From Micrococcales bacterium 73-13 (GTDB taxonomy: Bacteria; Actinomycetota; Actinomycetes; Actinomycetales; Microbacteriaceae): a DNA stretch of 42,921 bases. Location of the stretch: the NCBI GenBank assembly GCA_001898855.1, contig MKVN01000040.1, positions 37,828 through 80,748 of the forward strand. Reading direction: 5' to 3'. Both the position numbers and the translations under genes were made by a program. The notes beneath the pieces are model-generated. The model was not told the origin of the DNA. It saw nothing but the letters and a program-made list of their open reading frames with translations, and did no database searches. Positions 8,873 through 15,948 of the stretch are shown in pieces. The first letter of the stretch is position 1, and every line of letters starts with the position of its first letter.

Positions 8873-10756
8873 CTACCGCCGCTGCGCCGCCCGCGGCGCC
8901 GCCGTCGGATCCGGCAGCCCGCCGCCCGTGCCGCGCAGCGCGCGCAGCGCGTAGAGGATGGTGGCGAGGTCGACGAGCTCCTGCCCGAGCGCGCCGGCGA
9001 TCGCCGGGATGGCGCCGGTCATCGCGATCAGCATGAGGCCGAGGCTCAGCGCGATGCCGATCCAGATCGCGGTTAGGGCGACCCGGAGGGTGTGCCGGCT
9101 GATCGCCACGGCGTCCGGCACCCGGGCGAGCGAGTCGACGAGGATCACGACGTCGGCGGCCTCGCCGGCGGCGGTCGCGCCCTTCGCGCCCATCGCGATG
9201 CCGATGTCGGAGGCCGCGAGCACGGGGGCGTCGTTGACGCCGTCGCCGACCATGAGGGCCGGCCTCGGCCGCAGCTGCGCGGCGAGCGCCACCTTCTCGG
9301 CCGGCAGGAGGTCGGCGTGCACCTCGTCGATGCCGACGGCCGCGGCGACCGACTCGGCCGTGGTGCGGGCATCGCCGGTGAGCATCGCGATGCGCGAGAC
9401 GCGCTCGCGGCGCAGCCACGCGATCACCGCCGCCGACTCCGGCCGCGGCGCGTCGGCGAGCACGAGGGCGCCGGCGAACCGTTCGTCCGCGGCGACGTAG
9501 ACCGCGGCCTGACCGGGCTCGAGCCGGACCGGCCGCGTCTCCGGGGCGAGCGCGGCGACGGTCGCCAGCTTGCCGACGACCACGGTGCGGGCCCCGATGC
9601 GCGCGGTGACGCCGTTCGTGGCGACCTCGTCGGCCTCCTCCGCGGCGAGCAGCGCGAGACCCCGCGCGGCGGCCGCCTCGCGGATGCCGTCGGCGAGCAC
9701 GTGCGAGGAGTACTGCTCCGCGGAGGCGGCGAGCTGCAGCAGCTCCGACTCGTCGAAGCCCTCGGCCGCACGCACCTGCACCAGCTCGGGTCGGCCGCGG
9801 GTGAGGGTGCCGGTCTTGTCGAAGGCGGCCGAGCGCACCCGCGCGAGCTGCTCGATCACCGCGCCGCCCTTCATGATGATCCCGGCCTTGGCGGCCCGTG
9901 ACAGGCCGCCGATGAACGCCACCGGGGCCGCGATGAGCAGCGGGCACGGGGTGGCGAGCACCAGCACCTCGGCGAAGCGCACCGCCTCGCCGGAGAGCAG
10001 CCACGCGAGGCCGCCGAGGGCGAGCGCCACCGCCGTGAACGGGAGCGCGAAGCGGTCGGCGAGGCGCACCACCGGCGCCCGCGACTCGCCCGCGACCCGC
10101 ACCAGCGCCACGATCTGCTGGTATTGGCTGTCGGCGCTGCGGCGCGTGGCGCGGAGGCGCACCGCGTGCGTGCCGTTCAGCACGCCGGAGCGCACCTCCT
10201 CGCCGGCCGTCCTGGCGACCGGCAGGCTCTCCCCGGTCACCGACGACTCGTCGAAGGAGCCGTCCGCGAGCAGCACGCCGTCGACCGGCACCAGCTCGGA
10301 GGGGCGGACCAGCAGCAGGTCCCCGATCCGCACCTCGTCGACCGGCACGTCCCGGATCCGCTCGGCGTCCGGGCCGCCGTCCGAGATCAGGTGCGCGGTC
10401 TGCGGGGAGCGGTCGAGCAGCGCAGTCAGCTCGCGCCGGGCCCGGCGCGCGGCGAAGTCCTCGAGCGCCTCGCCGCCGGAGAGCATGAGCACGATGATGA
10501 GCGAGGCGAGGTACTCGCCGACGGCGAGCGTGGCGACCATCGCGACGAGCGCGAGGACGTCGAGCCCGAAGTGCCCGCGCAGCAGCTGCCGGAGCATGCG
10601 GATCGCGGTCCACACGACGAACGCGCCCACGCAGACGGTCGCCGTCCAGCGCGCGGCCTCGGGCAGCCCGCTCGCGAGCAGGGCGAGCACCACGACGAGC
10701 ACCAGGATCGCGAGCGCGATGACGGGGTACCGCCGCAGCGGCCGGAGCAGGCGCAC
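8873..10756 (-). CDS. heavy-metal-translocating P1B-type ATPase, TPC type
   Basis: A 627-residue metal-pumping ATPase of the membrane. It has two N-terminal helices (about 10-52) without any HMA-type CxxC metal-binding domain. The helices around 64-95 follow, then the actuator TGES (174-177), the transmembrane metal site TPC at 269-271 in place of the common CPC, the phosphorylation site DKTGTLT (Asp313), and the hinge GDGVND (504-509). The usual Ser-Glu-His-Pro motif is replaced by YSSHVLA (His352, no Pro). Start GTG at 10756 has GATGCT ending 6 nt upstream. The transported metal is not predictable from these motifs. TPC is listed for the P1B-5 group, but no hemerythrin tail is present. Confidence 0.92.
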   Translation of the reverse strand: MRLLRPLRRYPVIALAILVLVVVLALLASGLPEAARWTATVCVGAFVVWTAIRMLRQLLRGHFGLDVLALVAMVATLAVGEYLASLIIVLMLSGGEALEDFAARRARRELTALLDRSPQTAHLISDGGPDAERIRDVPVDEVRIGDLLLVRPSELVPVDGVLLADGSFDESSVTGESLPVARTAGEEVRSGVLNGTHAVRLRATRRSADSQYQQIVALVRVAGESRAPVVRLADRFALPFTAVALALGGLAWLLSGEAVRFAEVLVLATPCPLLIAAPVAFIGGLSRAAKAGIIMKGGAVIEQLARVRSAAFDKTGTLTRGRPELVQVRAAEGFDESELLQLAASAEQYSSHVLADGIREAAAARGLALLAAEEADEVATNGVTARIGARTVVVGKLATVAALAPETRPVRLEPGQAAVYVAADERFAGALVLADAPRPESAAVIAWLRRERVSRIAMLTGDARTTAESVAAAVGIDEVHADLLPAEKVALAAQLRPRPALMVGDGVNDAPVLAASDIGIAMGAKGATAAGEAADVVILVDSLARVPDAVAISRHTLRVALTAIWIGIALSLGLMLIAMTGAIPAIAGALGQELVDLATILYALRALRGTGGGLPDPTAAPRAAQRR

Positions 10757-10762
10757 GCCCCC

Positions 10763-10768
10763 AGCATC
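10763..10768 (-). promoter_or_regulatory. -10-like box of the P-type ATPase gene (GATGCT)
   Basis: GATGCT ends 6 nt before the GTG at 10756. It fits the leaderless pattern of the core genes in the window. Confidence 0.35.
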
Positions 10769-10872
10769 GCCGCCATCGGCTCGCGCCGCCAGGAAGGTGA
10801 GGCGAACCTGGCCCGGCCGACGACCGGGCTCCGCGGCCGTGCGGTCGGCCGCCGCCGCCGCGCCTCCGGCGC

Positions 10873-11622
10873 TCAGGCGGTCGTGTAGCCGCCGTCGACG
10901 GGCAGGATGACGCCGGTGATCGTCCCCGCCGCGGGGGACAGCAGGAACGCGATCGCCGCGGCGACCTCCTCCGGCGTCGACGAGCGGCCGATCGGGTGCG
11001 AGTGCCGGATGTCGGTGAGCACGGTGTCGCGCACCTCGCCGGTCGGCGGCAGGAAGTCGTCCATGAAGCCGGTCTCGATGTGGCCGGGGGCGACGGCGTT
11101 CACCCGGATGCCCTTCGGGGCCAGCTCGATCGCGGCCATCCGGGTGAGCTGGTGGACGGCGCCCTTGGTCGCCCCGTAGAGGATCTGGTCCGGCATCCCG
11201 ATCAGGCCGGACATCGAGCCGGTGTTGACGACGGCGCCGCGCGACTCGGCCAGCGCGTCCTCCGCGGCCTTGATGTGCAGGAACGCCCCGCGGACGTTCG
11301 TGCGCATCAGCGCGTCCCAGAGGTCGGCCCCGGTCTCGGAGATCGGCGACATGTTGAAGCGCGCGGCGTTGTTGACGAGCCCGGTGAGCGCGCCGAAGCG
11401 GCCGACCGCCGTGGCGACCGCGTCCTCGGCGGTCGACTCCTCCGCGACGTCGCCGACGACGACCGCGACGTCGTCCGAGGCGAGCGCTCCCACCGCCGGA
11501 TCGAGGTCCTCCGCGACCACCTTGCCGCCGGCGGCGACGAGCGCGCGCACGACGGCCGAGCCGACGCCGCCCGCGGCGCCGGTGACGATCGTGACCGCCT
11601 GCTGAGCGGGATGCTGCGTCAT
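10873..11622 (-). CDS. SDR-family NAD(P)-dependent oxidoreductase
   Basis: A classical short-chain dehydrogenase of 249 residues. Visible motifs are the cofactor loop TGAAGGVG (14-21), NNAA (84-87), and the catalytic Ser136, Tyr149 and Lys153 (YGATK). PGHIETGF follows the active site and DGGYTTA ends the protein. The Asp39/Asp41 region after the second strand (AEDLDP) suggests NAD rather than NADP; this is inference. ATG at 11622 is chosen because AAGGAGG lies 7-8 nt upstream, a strong ribosome binding site. The substrate is unknown. It sits between the metal ATPase and tRNA-Arg and shows no functional link to either. Confidence 0.92.
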   Translation of the reverse strand: MTQHPAQQAVTIVTGAAGGVGSAVVRALVAAGGKVVAEDLDPAVGALASDDVAVVVGDVAEESTAEDAVATAVGRFGALTGLVNNAARFNMSPISETGADLWDALMRTNVRGAFLHIKAAEDALAESRGAVVNTGSMSGLIGMPDQILYGATKGAVHQLTRMAAIELAPKGIRVNAVAPGHIETGFMDDFLPPTGEVRDTVLTDIRHSHPIGRSSTPEEVAAAIAFLLSPAAGTITGVILPVDGGYTTA

Positions 11623-11722
11623 TCGCGTGCCTCCTTGCACCGGGTCCGACCGGCCGCCGCCTGCTCTGCCGCCGACCGTCATGGCGACGACCGGCGACGG
11701 CAGGGCGGTCCGCGCCCTGCGC

Positions 11723-11728
11723 TATACT
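11723..11728 (+). promoter_or_regulatory. -10 box of tRNA-Arg (TATACT)
   Basis: TATACT, close to the TATAAT consensus, lies 26 nt before the tRNA 5' end. Confidence 0.4.
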
Positions 11729-11754
11729 CGATGGGCTGGTCTCCGGGCCGGCGG

Positions 11755-11827
11755 GCGCCCGTAGCTCAACGGATAGAGTATCTGACTACGGATCAGACGG
11801 TTGGGGGTTCGAATCCCTCCGGGCGCA
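11755..11827 (+). tRNA. tRNA-Arg, anticodon ACG
   Basis: A 73-nt class I tRNA. The acceptor stem pairs GCGCCCG (11755-11761) with CGGGCGC (11820-11826), with discriminator A at 11827. The anticodon arm is TCTGA / loop CTACGGA / TCAGA, with ACG at 11788-11790; A34 is expected to be converted to inosine. The T-loop is GGTTCGAATCC. CCA is not encoded. Confidence 0.97.
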
Positions 11828-12019
11828 CCGCATTCGGGCCTCCGCGATCCTTCCCATCTCGTCGACGAGCGACCGCCTGCCGGCGAGGACGCTCACCTGC
11901 TGCTCGGACGAGGGATCTCCCGCCTGAAGCGCGTTCGAGTGCCGCCTCCCGCCAGGTGCATGCCCCGTCGCCGCCCGCGTCGTGAAGCCCGACTTCTGCG
12001 AATCGAGAAACGCGACTAC

Positions 12020-12033
12020 TATCTTAATAGATA
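12020..12033. promoter_or_regulatory. candidate operator dyad TATCT-TAAT-AGATA
   Basis: Perfect 5-bp inverted arms around a 4-bp spacer, inside an AT-rich patch about 120 nt before the regulator start. TATCTT or TACTAT in the same patch could serve as a -10 box, so a repressor bound here would block transcription. This could be autoregulation by the XRE-cupin protein. Confidence 0.35.
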
Positions 12034-12078
12034 CTGTACGAGCGTCGTCGCCGGCCAGAGCCGTCGGGCGTCGTTCAT

Positions 12079-12105
12079 CCGGCTCCGTCCCCGCGACGGA
12101 GCCGG
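12079..12105 (+). other. perfect 11-bp hairpin in the regulator leader
   Basis: CCGGCTCCGTC pairs perfectly with GACGGAGCCGG around the loop CCCGC. No U tract follows. The 5' arm CCGGCTC can instead pair with GAGCCGG at 12117-12123, just before the GGAGG at 12126, so alternative folds are possible. Confidence 0.5.
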
Positions 12106-12153
12106 TCGGCGCGACCGAGCCGGCTGGAGGCACCGATTAACGAGCAGATCGCC

Positions 12154-12816
12154 GTGGCGAGCGTCGGGGAGCGGCTGCGCTCTCTCCGTCGCGAGCGACG
12201 GATGAGCCTCGCCAGCGTCGCGTCCCAGGTCGGCATCTCGGCGAGCTTCCTCTCGCAGGTCGAGACGGGGAAGGTGTACCCGTCGGTGGCGAGCCTGCTC
12301 TCGATCGCGAACGCGTTCGGCGTCTCGCTCGACGACCTGTTCGGCCGCAGCGCGGCGGAGCCGATCGGGCGGACCACCCAGGAGTCGCGGGCGCTTCCGC
12401 AGCCGGTCAACGACCGGCTCGCGGACCTCGTCATCCGCGCCGGCGACGAGCAGACGATCGAGCTGGAGACCGGCGTGACCTGGTCGCGGCTCTCCGACGG
12501 CGGCGGGGTGCTGGCCAGCTCGCTGCTGTGCACCTACGAGCCGGGGGGTCGCGACACGCTCGACGGGCGCCTCAAGCGCCACGCCGCGTGGGAGTTCGGC
12601 TACCTGCTCGAGGGCCGGCTGGCGCTCAAGCTGGAGTTCGACGTGATCGAGCTGCACGCCGGGGACTCCTTCTGCTTCGACTCCGATCGGCCGCATCTCT
12701 TCGAGAACGTCTCCGACCAGGTCGCCAGGGGCGTGTGGTTCGTCCTGCACAAGCAGGACGCCGTGGTCGTCGACCGGGACGGGCTCGACCGCCGCGCGGT
12801 CTCGACCCAGATCTGA
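12154..12816 (+). CDS. XRE-family transcriptional regulator with C-terminal cupin domain
   Basis: A 220-residue DNA-binding regulator. The N-terminal helix-turn-helix spans about residues 5-62 (VGERLRSLRRERRMSL, SQVGISASFLSQVETGKVYPS). The C-terminal cupin (about 115-200) contains HAAWEFGYLLEG and GDSFCFDSDRPHLFEN and is the likely sensor for a small molecule. It is the probable controller of the divergent SDR, cupin and ABC genes downstream. The start is uncertain. GTG at 12154 has no properly spaced ribosome binding site, whereas GGAGG at 12126-12130 sits 5 nt before an in-frame ATT at 12136, which would add six residues. Family is secure; effector unknown. Confidence 0.9.
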   Translation: MASVGERLRSLRRERRMSLASVASQVGISASFLSQVETGKVYPSVASLLSIANAFGVSLDDLFGRSAAEPIGRTTQESRALPQPVNDRLADLVIRAGDEQTIELETGVTWSRLSDGGGVLASSLLCTYEPGGRDTLDGRLKRHAAWEFGYLLEGRLALKLEFDVIELHAGDSFCFDSDRPHLFENVSDQVARGVWFVLHKQDAVVVDRDGLDRRAVSTQI

Positions 12817-12849
12817 GCCGAACCGGTCCGCGGGAACCGGCCGTCGCGG

Positions 12850-13572
12850 CTACTGCGTCGTGTACCCGCCGTCGATGACGAGCTCGGCGCCGGTCATGTA
12901 GCTGGACTCGTCGCTGGCGAGGAAGAGCGCGCCGTAGGCGAGCTCGCGCGGCCGGCCCAGCCGCTTCATCGGGGTCATCTCGACGACGCCCGCGGTGATC
13001 CCGGCGTCCTGCGCGGCGATCAGCGGCGTGTCGATGATCCCCGGGTGCAGCGAGTTGCAGCGGATGCCGTCGCCGACGTAGGAGAGCGCGACGTTCTTGC
13101 TGAGCAGTCGCACCGCGCCCTTCGAGGCGGTGTAGGCGGCGACCCCGGCCGCGCCGGCGATGCCCCAGATCGACGAGGTGTTGATGATCGACCCGCCGCC
13201 GCCGGCCCTCATGAGCGGGACGGCCGTGCGGCAGCCGAGGAAGACGCCCTGGACGTTGATCGCGAAGATGCGATCCCAGTCCTCGATCGCGATCGAGTCG
13301 ATCGGCTCGTAGGAGCCGACGATGCCCGCGTTGTTGAAGAGCACGTCCAGACGGCCCGCCGTCTCGTGCACGTGCTCGACCAGGGAGCCCCACGACCCGG
13401 CGTCGGTGACGTCGTGCTCGACGAACTCGATGCGGGGGTGCGCCAGCGGCTCGTCGTAGGAGAGGTCCGCGGCGAAGACCCGCGCGCCCTCCTCCGCGAA
13501 CAGCTCTGCCGAAGCGCGGCCGATCCCGCGCGCTCCACCGGTCACGATCGCGACCTTGCCAGCCAGTCTCAT
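12850..13572 (-). CDS. SDR-family oxidoreductase of the catabolic cluster
   Basis: A 240-residue classical short-chain dehydrogenase. It has cofactor loop TGGARGIG (11-18), Asp36 after the second strand (FAADLS, suggesting NAD), NNAG (80-83), and the catalytic Ser133/134, Tyr147 and Lys151 (YTASK). HPGIIDTPL and DGGYTTQ complete the fold. The start at 13572 is preferred to the ATG two codons upstream because AGAGAGG lies 6 nt before it. The gene is convergent with the regulator and divergent from the cupin and transport genes, sharing the AT-rich intergenic region with them. It probably oxidises the imported compound or an early intermediate (inference). Confidence 0.93.
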   Translation of the reverse strand: MRLAGKVAIVTGGARGIGRASAELFAEEGARVFAADLSYDEPLAHPRIEFVEHDVTDAGSWGSLVEHVHETAGRLDVLFNNAGIVGSYEPIDSIAIEDWDRIFAINVQGVFLGCRTAVPLMRAGGGGSIINTSSIWGIAGAAGVAAYTASKGAVRLLSKNVALSYVGDGIRCNSLHPGIIDTPLIAAQDAGITAGVVEMTPMKRLGRPRELAYGALFLASDESSYMTGAELVIDGGYTTQ

Positions 13573-13607
13573 CTTCATCCTCTCTGATGAACCCCGTCGA
13601 GTTTAAC

Positions 13608-13622
13608 TAATACCAAATATTA
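13608..13622. promoter_or_regulatory. candidate operator dyad TAATA-N5-TATTA with -10 box
   Basis: Perfect 5-bp inverted arms around CCAAA lie in the AT-rich region between the divergent SDR and cupin genes. The right arm overlaps TATTAT (13618-13623), a good -10 box for the rightward operon. A regulator bound here could control both directions. Confidence 0.4.
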
Positions 13623-13701
13623 TCTTCACGCAGGCGTTGTGTTCTGTAAAGCCGTCATGTACTTTGAAGCAGGCATTCAAAGGAGATGCAAGGAGGGCGA
13701 C

Positions 13702-14103
13702 ATGACGAAGCCGTTGATCGTGTCCGACACGGGATCGCCGTCGACGATGGTGGGCCTTCACGGCGGCGCCGGCGTCAACCGCTGGAAGCGGTTCGTGACC
13801 GGCCTCATGCTGCACGCCGACTGGGACTCGTTCGAGCACAACTCGCTGCAGCCCGGCGGCGTCATCGGCGAGCACGTCCACACCCGCACGGAGGAGATCT
13901 ACTTCGTCGTCAGCGGTCGCGGCGAGATGACGTTCGACGGCGAGACCTTCGAGGTGGAGCCGGGCGACCTGATCATGACGCCGCTGAACGGACGGCACGG
14001 CATCCGGAACCTGGGCGATGAGCCGCTCGAGTTCGTGGTCGCCGAGGCGCTCCCCCCGGAGATCGTCAAGCTCCTGCCCGAGTACTCGCCCTCCGCGAAC
14101 TGA
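13702..14103 (+). CDS. cupin-domain protein with intact metal site
   Basis: A 133-residue single-domain cupin. Motif 1 is GGVIGEHVHTRTEEIYFVVSG, giving metal ligands His58, His60 and Glu64. Motif 2 is GDLIMTPLNGRHGIRN, giving His99. All four ligands of a 3-His/1-Glu metal centre are therefore present, and the protein may be an enzyme (isomerase, dioxygenase or lyase) rather than a plain binding protein. AAGGAGG lies about 5 nt before the ATG. It is the first gene of the rightward operon that includes the ABC importer. An exact reaction cannot be assigned. Confidence 0.85.
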   Translation: MTKPLIVSDTGSPSTMVGLHGGAGVNRWKRFVTGLMLHADWDSFEHNSLQPGGVIGEHVHTRTEEIYFVVSGRGEMTFDGETFEVEPGDLIMTPLNGRHGIRNLGDEPLEFVVAEALPPEIVKLLPEYSPSAN

Positions 14104-14111
14104 GGTCCACG

Positions 14112-14423
14112 ATGCCCTTCAAAGTCAATCTCCTCCGCGGCGAGCCCTCCCGGATCGACGAGGTCATGGCCGGGCCCTGGCGCGACATCCGCGTCGAGAC
14201 GATCGGCGCCGAGCCGCTCCGGCTCGCCTCGGTCGACGTCGAGTACGCCGGCTTCGTCATCGACGGCGTCTGCATGATCGCGCCGGAAGACGGCGAGCCC
14301 ATCGAGCTGGTCCGCGGCGGCGCCTTCGCCATCCCGCGCGGCGGCGAGATCTCGGTGTCCGCGGCCGATCCGTGCCGGCTGCTGCTCATCGAGATGGCGC
14401 TCTCCGCTGGAGGGGATCACTGA
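14112..14423 (+). CDS. small cupin-like protein without metal ligands
   Basis: A 103-residue protein starting 8 nt after the previous cupin. The pattern ELVRGGAFAIPRGGEISVSA resembles cupin motif 2, but the histidine is missing and no HxH motif occurs in the first half, so a metal centre is unlikely. Residues 1-60 are beta-rich with no signal peptide or membrane segment. It could be a degenerate cupin acting as partner or sugar-binding subunit of its neighbour. The function is not recognised. Its place between the cupin and the ABC ATPase, with a 1-nt gap to the latter, makes it part of the operon. Confidence 0.7.
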   Translation: MPFKVNLLRGEPSRIDEVMAGPWRDIRVETIGAEPLRLASVDVEYAGFVIDGVCMIAPEDGEPIELVRGGAFAIPRGGEISVSAADPCRLLLIEMALSAGGDH

Positions 14424-14424
14424 G

Positions 14425-15948
14425 GTGACCGGTCGGGTCAGGATGCGGCTCCGGGGGATCTCGAAGTCGTTCGACGGGACGACCGTCTTCAGCGGCCTCG
14501 ACCTGGACCTGCGCGCCGGCGAGGTGCTCGTGCTGCTCGGCGAGAACGGCGCCGGGAAGTCGACGATCAAGAACATCCTGTCCGGCATCGTGGCCCCCGA
14601 CGCGGGCACCATCGAGTTCGACGGCCAGGCCGAGGCCTCCTGGTCGCAGTCGCGGGCCGCCGAGCTCGGCGTCGCCGCGATCCACCAGGAGCTCAGCCTC
14701 TTCCCGAACCTCTCCGTCGCCGAGAACGTCCTCATCCGCGAGCTCAGCCGGTCCTCCGTCGGTCCGGTCTCCCGTCGCCGGCTCGTCCGGGAGGCGGCGG
14801 CGCTGTTCCGCGACCTCCTCGGCGTCGACCTCGACGTGACCCGGCCGGTCGAGTCGCTCTCGCTCGGGCAGCGGCAGGTCGTCGAGATCGTCAAGGCGGT
14901 GCGGATGGCCTCGTCCGTCCTCATCCTCGACGAGCCGACCACCTCGCTCAGCATGCACGACCGCGAGCAGCTGTTCCGCGTGATCGGACGGCTGCGCGCC
15001 GAGGGCTTCGCCATCGTCCACGTCACGCACTTCCTCGACGAGGTCGCCGCGGTCGGCGACCGGGTGGCGATCATGCGCGACGGCGCGATCGTGGCGCAGG
15101 CCGCCGCCGGGGAGCTCTCGGCGGCGCAGATCGAGCAGCACATGATCGGGCGCGAGGTCGCGGCCGTCGCGCGGGAGCGGGCGAACGACCGGCCCGCTGA
15201 AGGCCCGGTCGCGCTCGAGGTCGCCGGCCTCGACGACGGCGAGCGGGTGCGGGACGTGTCCTTCTCCGTGCGCCGCGGCGAGATCCTCGGTCTCGCCGGC
15301 CTCACCGGCGCCGGGCGGACCGAGGTGCTGCACGCGATCGTGGGCCTGCGGCCCGCCCTCGGCGACGTGGCCGTCGCCGGCGTCCCCTACCGCGCGCGCC
15401 GGCTCGCGGAGTCCAAGCGCCGCGGCCTGGTCCTGGTCTCCGAGGACCGGCGCCTCGAGCAGGCCTTCCTGCAGCGGCCGATCGCGGAGAACGTCACCGC
15501 GCCCTGGCTGTCGAGGGTGTTCCGCCGCGGCGGCTGGCTCGACCGGAGGCGGGAGCGGGCGTTCGCCGGCGCGCTGGTCGACGAGTTCGACGTGCGCTAC
15601 GACTCGCTCGACTCGCCGATCGCCTCGCTCTCCGGCGGCAACCAGCAGAAGGTGATCCTCGCGCGCTGGATCTCCTCCGATCCCGAGGTCGTGCTCCTCG
15701 ACGAGCCGACGAAGGGCATCGACGTCGGCGCCAGGGCGCAGATCCAGGAGCGCGTGTTCCGGCTCGCCGCGCGCGGGGCCGCGATCGTCGTCGTCTCCTC
15801 GGACCTGCCGGAGCTGATGTCCCTGAGCGACCGGATCCTCGTCATGCAGCGCGGTCGCGTCACCGCGGCGTTCGCCCGCGAGGAGTTCGACCCGGCCGCG
15901 ATCCTCCGCGCGGCCTCCGGCGCCGGCGAGTCGGGGGCGGCGGCATGA
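14425..15948 (+). CDS. ribose-type sugar ABC transporter, double ATP-binding protein
   Basis: A 507-residue ATPase with two fused nucleotide-binding domains, as in RbsA, XylG and MglA. In the first half, Walker A GENGAGKST spans about 39-47, then LSLGQRQ and VLILDEPTTSL. In the second, the degenerate P-loop GLAGLTGAGRTE is followed by LSGGNQQKV and VVLLDEPTKGID. The start GTG at 14425 follows the previous stop by one base and has GAGGGG about 9 nt upstream; ATG at 14443 is an alternative. It couples ATP hydrolysis to import through the two permeases encoded downstream. Confidence 0.94.
   Translation: MTGRVRMRLRGISKSFDGTTVFSGLDLDLRAGEVLVLLGENGAGKSTIKNILSGIVAPDAGTIEFDGQAEASWSQSRAAELGVAAIHQELSLFPNLSVAENVLIRELSRSSVGPVSRRRLVREAAALFRDLLGVDLDVTRPVESLSLGQRQVVEIVKAVRMASSVLILDEPTTSLSMHDREQLFRVIGRLRAEGFAIVHVTHFLDEVAAVGDRVAIMRDGAIVAQAAAGELSAAQIEQHMIGREVAAVARERANDRPAEGPVALEVAGLDDGERVRDVSFSVRRGEILGLAGLTGAGRTEVLHAIVGLRPALGDVAVAGVPYRARRLAESKRRGLVLVSEDRRLEQAFLQRPIAENVTAPWLSRVFRRGGWLDRRRERAFAGALVDEFDVRYDSLDSPIASLSGGNQQKVILARWISSDPEVVLLDEPTKGIDVGARAQIQERVFRLAARGAAIVVVSSDLPELMSLSDRILVMQRGRVTAAFAREEFDPAAILRAASGAGESGAAA

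Larger units (their letters stand above)
11828..12153. other. 326-base gene-free leader and promoter region of the XRE-cupin regulator
   Basis: No gene is supported here. It holds an AT-rich patch at 12014-12037 that contains a dyad, then a perfect 11-bp hairpin at 12079-12105, a second overlapping hairpin at 12103-12117, and a GGAGG at 12126-12130. The contrast of the AT-rich patch with flanking GC-rich DNA suggests a promoter and operator followed by a roughly 120-nt structured 5' leader. Confidence 0.45.
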
